Assembly (NCBI GenBank): GCA_001430745.1
Contig: KQ481983.1
Location: forward strand, 2,533,119-2,544,910
DNA length: 11,792 nucleotides
Direction: 5' to 3'
Source: Auxenochlorella pyrenoidosa
Lineage: Eukaryota > Chlorophyta > Trebouxiophyceae > Chlorellales > Chlorellaceae
The notes below the pieces were generated by a model. That model saw only the letters and a list, made by a program, of their open reading frames with translations, had not been told where the DNA came from and did no database searches. Every line of letters begins with the position of its first letter. Position 1 is the first letter of the stretch. A program made the translations under genes and the position numbers. Below, in pieces: positions 7,295 to 11,792 of the stretch.

Positions 7295-8781
7295 ATGTTG
7301 GTTCGGGCCTCGGGTCTGCGCGGCCGACCGAAGGCCGCCGGCCCTGTAGGAGCTCCGCTGGCAGTCAGTAGCGCAACCGCTGCGATCGCAACAGGAAGCT
7401 TCAGCGCAGCGCGCAGGGATGCGGAAGGCGGGCAACCAGCGGCAGCACACGTCCCACCTGCGGCAGCAGCACAAGCCCACGCCCCGCCACCGCAGCGGCC
7501 CGTGCTAGACATCTGGGGCGGCGGCATGTGGTTTTACTGGAAGGCAGGCGTGCTCAGCTTCCTGCAGCAGCAGTACGGTTCCGAAGCGCTGAGCAGGGTG
7601 CAGCTGCACGGGTCGAGCTCAGGAGCGATGGTGGCTGTGCTGGCGGCTTGTGGCGTGGATCTGCGGCGGGCCGCCGAGCACACGGCGCGAGTGCTGCAGG
7701 AGCAGCGCGTGCAGGACAGGTGCGGAGCTACAGCTGCCTGCGGCTGGCTGCCCTGCGTATGCATTCAAGCTGTGCATGTCACACAGCGGGGGAATACGGC
7801 TGGCTGTTCCTCAGCTGCTGCCAGACTCAACCCTGTGGACCTCTGCTTCGCAGGCTGTTGGGCGTGCTGGGCATGTGGGGTGGCATCGCGCGTCGCTGCC
7901 TGGAGGAGCTGCTGCCCGAGGACGCCCACGAGAGGTGCGCTGGCTGGCAGTGCCCCTCCCACCTGCCTGCCTGCCTGCCAATGCCTGCATGTCTGCCTCT
8001 CCTGCCGCCTGGCCCTGTGCTTGCACAGGCTCAACATTCGGTGCAACCACATTGAGGCCCCACGGCTTGCTGTGCGCAGGTGCACGGGGCGCGTGCGGCT
8101 GCGCGTCACAGCCTGGCCCACCATGCAGCCCATCTTCCTCGAGGCCTTCCGCTCCAAGCGGGACGTCATCGATGCCTGCCTGGCCTCTGGCCACCTGCCC
8201 TTCCTGCTGGACGGCCGCCTGGCGGCGACGCTGCGCGGTGCGTGCCCGCTGCCGGCGCCGACGGGGTGCCCCAGGTCGGCCACCTGCGCCGCCGTGAACT
8301 GATGGCTCATGCAAGGAGGGGCTGTGGGGCCGTTCACCTGAGCATGCCAGCACGACTCAACCGGGGTGGAGGCCTCCCCGCAGGCATGCGCACCGTGGAC
8401 GGCGCCTTTTGCCGGTGGGCCGCCATGCTGCGCCAGCCGAGCGTACTGCTGCCCTCTCTGTGGCAAGCCCCTGGCGGCAGGCACGGCAGCGGGTCAGCGC
8501 CGCTCCCGCAGGACCTGGCGCTGCCTGCACCAGGTGTGAGCAGCCGCAGCCAGGGCGATGCAGTGCACCAGCCCGGCAGCCAGGTGGGCAGCCGGTTCCG
8601 CTTGGATTACACTTTTGACGACCAGCTGGGGCCGCTGCGCGTGCGCTTTGCTGCGGTGCGCCTGCGGCCCGCGGCGGGCCTGCAGCAGCTGGTCAGCAGC
8701 GGGCACGCGTACGCGGAGCGCCTGCAAGCTCAGGGCGTGTGGGCGGCCTGGCTGGCGGGGGCGCCCATGCCGCGCCTGTGA
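7295..8781 (+). CDS. Patatin-like phospholipase / lipid acyl hydrolase (4-exon model, complete)
   Basis: Patatin-domain enzymes hydrolyse acyl esters of membrane or storage lipids with a Ser-Asp dyad. Exons in the simplest model are 7295-7719, 7854-7934, 8080-8237 and 8384-8781; introns are GT-AG and the joined frame is 1062 bases (353 residues, TGA at 8779-8781). Residues 1 to about 45 are rich in Arg, Ala and Ser with few acidic residues, and could be a chloroplast or mitochondrial targeting peptide. The domain begins at VLDIWGGGMWFYWKAGVL (70-87), with the oxyanion-hole glycines. GSSSGA follows, with nucleophile Ser108 in G-X-S-X-G. GRVRLRVTAW and EAFRSKRDVIDACLASGHLPF are typical mid-domain patterns, and VDGAF supplies Asp227. 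The protein is short for the family. Residues after VDGAFCR are poorly conserved-looking; an extra intron at 8415-8511, with a second at 8534-8583, would also keep the frame and remove low-complexity sequence. The 3' end of the model is therefore uncertain, while the family call is firm. Confidence 0.8.
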
Positions 8782-8808
8782 GGGGGCAGCCGCTCAGCGC
8801 AGCCACAT

Positions 8809-8813
8809 TGTAA
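8809..8813 (+). promoter_or_regulatory. TGTAA, proximal poly(A) signal candidate of the lipase gene
   Basis: This TGTAA is 28 bases after the lipase stop, which would give a very short 3' UTR. Confidence 0.35.
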
Positions 8814-9127
8814 CATAACCATCTGTGCAAGCTGTACCTTTTGTGCTTCTGCTGCCATTGACCCTCCCTTTGATTTTACATGCACTGGGCGAGCTGCTCA
8901 GATTGATAGCGAAATGAGTCACAGCTTTTTGATCTGCTGCCACTGTCTTCAGCGCCGTCTGTTGCCGTATTGACTTTGTCCCAGCTTTTGTACTGCATCC
9001 TGCAATCTCTCTGCTCCACCTCCCTTTCATTTCTTGTTACTCTGACTTGCATCTCTGCCTGGCTCCTCTGCCATGCTGCACCATACTGGGGGACCCCCCA
9101 AGTTACAAACAAGCAGCAGCAATGTAT

Positions 9128-9132
9128 TGTAA
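9128..9132 (+). promoter_or_regulatory. TGTAA, distal poly(A) signal candidate of the lipase gene
   Basis: A second TGTAA lies about 350 bases after the lipase stop. The less GC-rich sequence from 8800 to 9130 looks like 3' UTR, which favours this site over the proximal one. Confidence 0.4.
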
Positions 9133-9768
9133 TCGTAGTGTACGCATTTCTTGAGCTATGGAAGGTTGGGCGGCTGATTTGATTTGCAGTGCGATGCATG
9201 GTGGGGAAGTTGATGATACTGGCCAAGGCGGATTCTCCTGGCTGCCCACCATGCCTGATGCAGGGCGCTGCTTGCAGGCAGGCTGCGCATGCTTGCTGGT
9301 GAAGAGAAGCTGCCCAAATGACCAGAATTCATCTTTTTCTGTGCAGCAAGTGCAGCGTTTCCAGGCGGTGGGCCCTGTGCCTGGACGCACTAGCTGGCGC
9401 AGCGCCTGGACAGCCACGTGACAGGGGGGTTAGGCCTGGCTGTGGCCAGTGCTGTGCACCTGGCTGCCAACCCCTCCTTGCGGAGACCAAATTGTTACCT
9501 AGCTCTGTGGTCCCTCTGTGAGAGCTTGGAATATTCTGACGACCAGAAAAGCAGGCTTTCAAGATCTGGCAGGCAGATGCCGAGGCGGCTGCAGCCGGCG
9601 CCAGGCTTGCGGCCCAGCCCAGCATTTTTGGCCCCAGAGTTGGTCGGGGGGATGGTCGGCGCCGGGTCGATCTCTCGAAGTATTTACTTCCCATTGATGC
9701 TTTCGGACCTGCAACGGAGGCAGCACGGTATGCGGAGGGCCAGTTGAGGCCAGCCGCTCACACGCGCG

Positions 9769-11792
9769 ATGGCGCTGGCCGCGGCGCTTGCGGCGCTTCT
9801 ATTTTGGCTTCCGATCATTGCGCGTTGTGATGGAGCGCCAGCGGGTGAGGCAGGCGCCCGGCCTCCGCTGACAGGGTTTGGCTCGGGCTGCCGTTGCGCT
9901 GCGCGCTTGCCGGTGCAATGGGTAGCGTGACAGTATGGTGTCCTGCGTGCGCGCAGCCCTTGCTGAAGGCTTTGAGCCTTAACTTGACGGCGGCAGCGGC
10001 GCCGGGGCCGCCGTCCCCGCAAGCTCGCCTCACGGTGTCCCTCCCTGACTGCTCACCCGCCCCTTGCAGCCGATGGAGCTTCAATCGAGGCTGCCCTGCT
10101 GTCCCTGCCGGCAGCCTGCTCCAACTGGGAGGAGGCGACCAAGGGGCTGCCTGGCACGCTCTGGGCAGCCGGCTCGCCCCCGTGCGGGACCAACCCCAGC
10201 ACAGCCTGGCGAGGCCTCCAGTGCGACAACGGGACCATCATTGCGCTGCAGCTGGGGGGCCTGGGCCTGGCGGGGACGCTGCCGGCAGAGCTGGCGGGGC
10301 TGCCGGACCTGCAGTCGCTCAACCTGAGCGGCAACGCCTTTCGGGGTGCCATCCCCGCCAGCTGGATGCAGCCCGACACGTTCCAGGGCCTGCTGGAGGC
10401 AGACCTCAGCGGCAACCGCCTGGCGGGTGAGCACGCGCTGCTGGGTGCCACCACCCCAGATGCAGCTCCGCCTGCCACGCAGTGCGCACCAGGCACCCGC
10501 GCTCTGCGCTCAATCCCCTGACCCGTCCCTGCCCGCCCACGCCTGCTGCAGGCCCGCTGCCGATGCAGCTGATGCTGCTGGCCAACCAGCGCTTCCGCGC
10601 CGCCGGCTGCAACTTCTCGGGCGCGCTGCCCGACACGTGGCGGTCTGAGTCGCTGCAGCTGCTCGACCTGTCGGGCAACCAGCTGACGGGGGTGCTGCCC
10701 AGCGCGTGGGGGGAGAAGACGGCGCTGCCCAGCCTGGGACAGCTGTACCTGCAGGAAAACGCAATACGCGGTGAGGCGTGCCAGCGGGGGCCGCCCCTGG
10801 CGCGTGCGTGCGGAGGACGGGCGGGCATGGCGCCTGGCCTGTGCCCCCCCGGGTGCCCAACCAGTGGTGCTCGCCCGTTGGCTCCACTGGCGATGCCAGC
10901 TGCTCCAGGTGACAATGGTTTGGCCTGGTCTGCCGCTGCAGGCCCCATCCCGGACCCTCAGTGGACGTCTGTCGGGTTTTCGGCGCCCTGCACGCTGCAC
11001 CTGCGCCCCGGTTGCAAGGACGCATGCGGTGCGCAGCCCGCCCCTGCTTGCCTCTCGCCGCCGCTCCGCGACCGCCCCTGCGTGCTGGGAGCATGTGCCA
11101 TGAGTTGCCCTGGGTTTCAGGGCAGTCGTGCTCACACCACCTGAGCCGTGGGCGAACCGCCCGCTGCTGCTGCGAGCGCCTGCCCTGCCTCGCGCCCGCA
11201 GAAATATGCCAAGCACCCATGCCCTCCCCGTGGCCCCCTGCGCAGGCCCGCTGCTGGCGCTGGCCCCCCAGCTGTACGACCCCTCCATCCTCGACAACCC
11301 GCAGCTCAGCTCCAGCTTCGTCAAGCCGCAGCAGGGCCTGCTGTCCAACATCACGACGCTCATGGTGGGGCCGAGGGGCGCGTGCACACCGGGCACACAT
11401 GCCTCCACCTCGCTGCGTGCCAGGTGGCACCCGGCAGGACCCGCCTGCGCCTGCCCAGGCGTGGCAGCCAGTTCTGTGAGCCCGCCTTGCCCGCCCTGCA
11501 CGCGCCGCAGGTCACCCAGGCGGGCCTGTTTGACCCCGACAACCAAGCGACCATCACCAACACCCTCGGCTCCTGCGGGACGCCCTGCCCAGGTGCGCTG
11601 GGCAGCTGCGCATGAGGCAAGACTGGCCTGGCACCCGCGTGCCCGGCTGCCCCGCAGCCGTGCCCAGGTGGCCAAGCGGTGTTTGCTTCCACCCCCGCCT
11701 GCAGTTGGTGCGGGGCAGGGCACAGCAGTAGTAGCCACCAACTTCTATGACGTCACGTGGCAGGTGAGGCGCGCTGATGGCAGCGCGCGGGG
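9769..11792 (+). CDS. Secreted leucine-rich-repeat protein, plant LRR receptor-like ectodomain (3' end outside the window)
   Basis: Exons visible are 9769-9844, 10070-10426, 10552-10770, 10942-11010, 11246-11364, 11424-11592 and 11705-11763; the next intron starts GTGAGG at 11764 and runs off the edge. All are GT-AG and the joined frame stays open for 356 codons. Residues 1-20 are a signal peptide (ALAALLFWLPIIA). Residues 27-80 form a plant LRR N-terminal cap (ALLSLPAACSNW, then C64 and WRGLQC77). LRRs follow: LQLGGLGLAGTLPAELAGL, LQSLNLSGNAFRGAIPASW, LEADLSGNRLAGPLP, LQLLDLSGNQLTGVLPSAW and LGQLYLQENAIRGPIPDPQW, matching the plant-type LxxLxLxxNxLxGxIP consensus. After the repeats comes a region with LLALAPQLYDPS and a Cys-containing segment (SQFCEP, SCGTPCP), unrecognised. 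Whether a membrane segment or kinase domain follows is not visible. It probably acts at the cell surface or wall. Exon 4 (69 bases) and exon 7 rest on phase consistency and are less sure than exons 1-3. Confidence 0.75.

Larger units (their letters stand above)
8782..9768. other. Intergenic stretch: lipase 3' UTR and LRR-gene promoter region
   Basis: The first 350 bases are comparatively AT- and pyrimidine-rich and are probably lipase 3' UTR. The rest lies upstream of the LRR gene. A palindromic GGGGGACCCCCC occurs at 9088-9099. Open frames on both strands here have no recognisable domain and unremarkable composition, and none was accepted. Confidence 0.45.

Noticed and set aside
7968..7997. 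A CCTGC-type short repeat in lipase intron 2
   Set aside because: A few imperfect units only; a common pyrimidine-rich intron feature rather than a notable microsatellite.
7295..8302. A continuous 335-codon reading of the lipase region without splicing
   Set aside because: After about 7719 it runs through two intron-like segments with Cys-rich nonsense translation. The spliced model restores patatin patterns and the catalytic VDGA, so the unspliced reading is not used.
9329..9694. A minus-strand 121-codon open frame in the gap before the LRR gene
   Set aside because: Low-complexity Arg/Ser/Ala composition, no domain, and no supporting splice sites or poly(A) signal.
10053..11741. A 562-codon minus-strand open frame, the longest in the window
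   Set aside because: It is antisense to the LRR gene exons and introns, has Arg/Ala/Gly/Ser-rich composition with no domain, and is expected from GC-rich sequence, where the opposite strand of codon-biased exons stays open.
1..11792. CRISPR arrays, tRNA or rRNA genes, prokaryotic-type operons
   Set aside because: No regularly spaced repeats, no tRNA-like T-loop consensus or rRNA sequence was recognised, and the intron-rich genes rule out a prokaryotic reading.

Overview
The window looks like nuclear DNA of a green alga, most likely a Chlorella-like trebouxiophyte. The basis is a GC-rich sequence, genes cut by many short GT-AG introns (about 50-330 bases), a CP26-type light-harvesting gene, and TGTAA motifs of the chlorophyte poly(A) type after two of the genes. 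The species cannot be fixed from the sequence alone.

Layout, left to right. (1) The last exon (182-364, +) of a gene that starts outside the window; its function is not recognised. (2) A non-coding stretch holding a 722-base element (659-1380) with near-perfect 24/25-base terminal inverted repeats flanked by TA, which looks like a non-autonomous DNA transposon. (3) A complete ten-exon minus-strand gene (4164-1636) for a 292-residue CP26 (LHCB5) antenna protein; all nine introns are GT-AG and the frame closes exactly. (4) About 1 kb without a supported gene. (5) A three-exon minus-strand gene (6079-5206) for a 201-residue secreted protein with the complete eight-cysteine order of plant lipid-transfer-type proteins. 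(6) A decayed, inverted, partial copy of LHCB5 (about 6601-6990, +) that retains intron 3, so it arose by DNA duplication and not through mRNA. (7) A plus-strand patatin-like lipase gene (7295-8781) with both catalytic-dyad motifs. (8) About 1 kb without a supported gene. (9) The 5' part of a plus-strand gene (from 9769, running off the right edge) for a secreted leucine-rich-repeat protein with a plant-type N-terminal cap.

The genes do not form an operon or obvious pathway. CP26 acts in the thylakoid membrane; the eight-cysteine and LRR proteins are probably secreted or cell-surface; the lipase has an N-terminus that could be an organelle-targeting peptide. The items most worth a second look are the eight-cysteine protein in an apparent chlorophyte, the inverted LHCB5 pseudogene with its strongly retained intron block, the TIR element, and the repeated intron position in the LRR gene.
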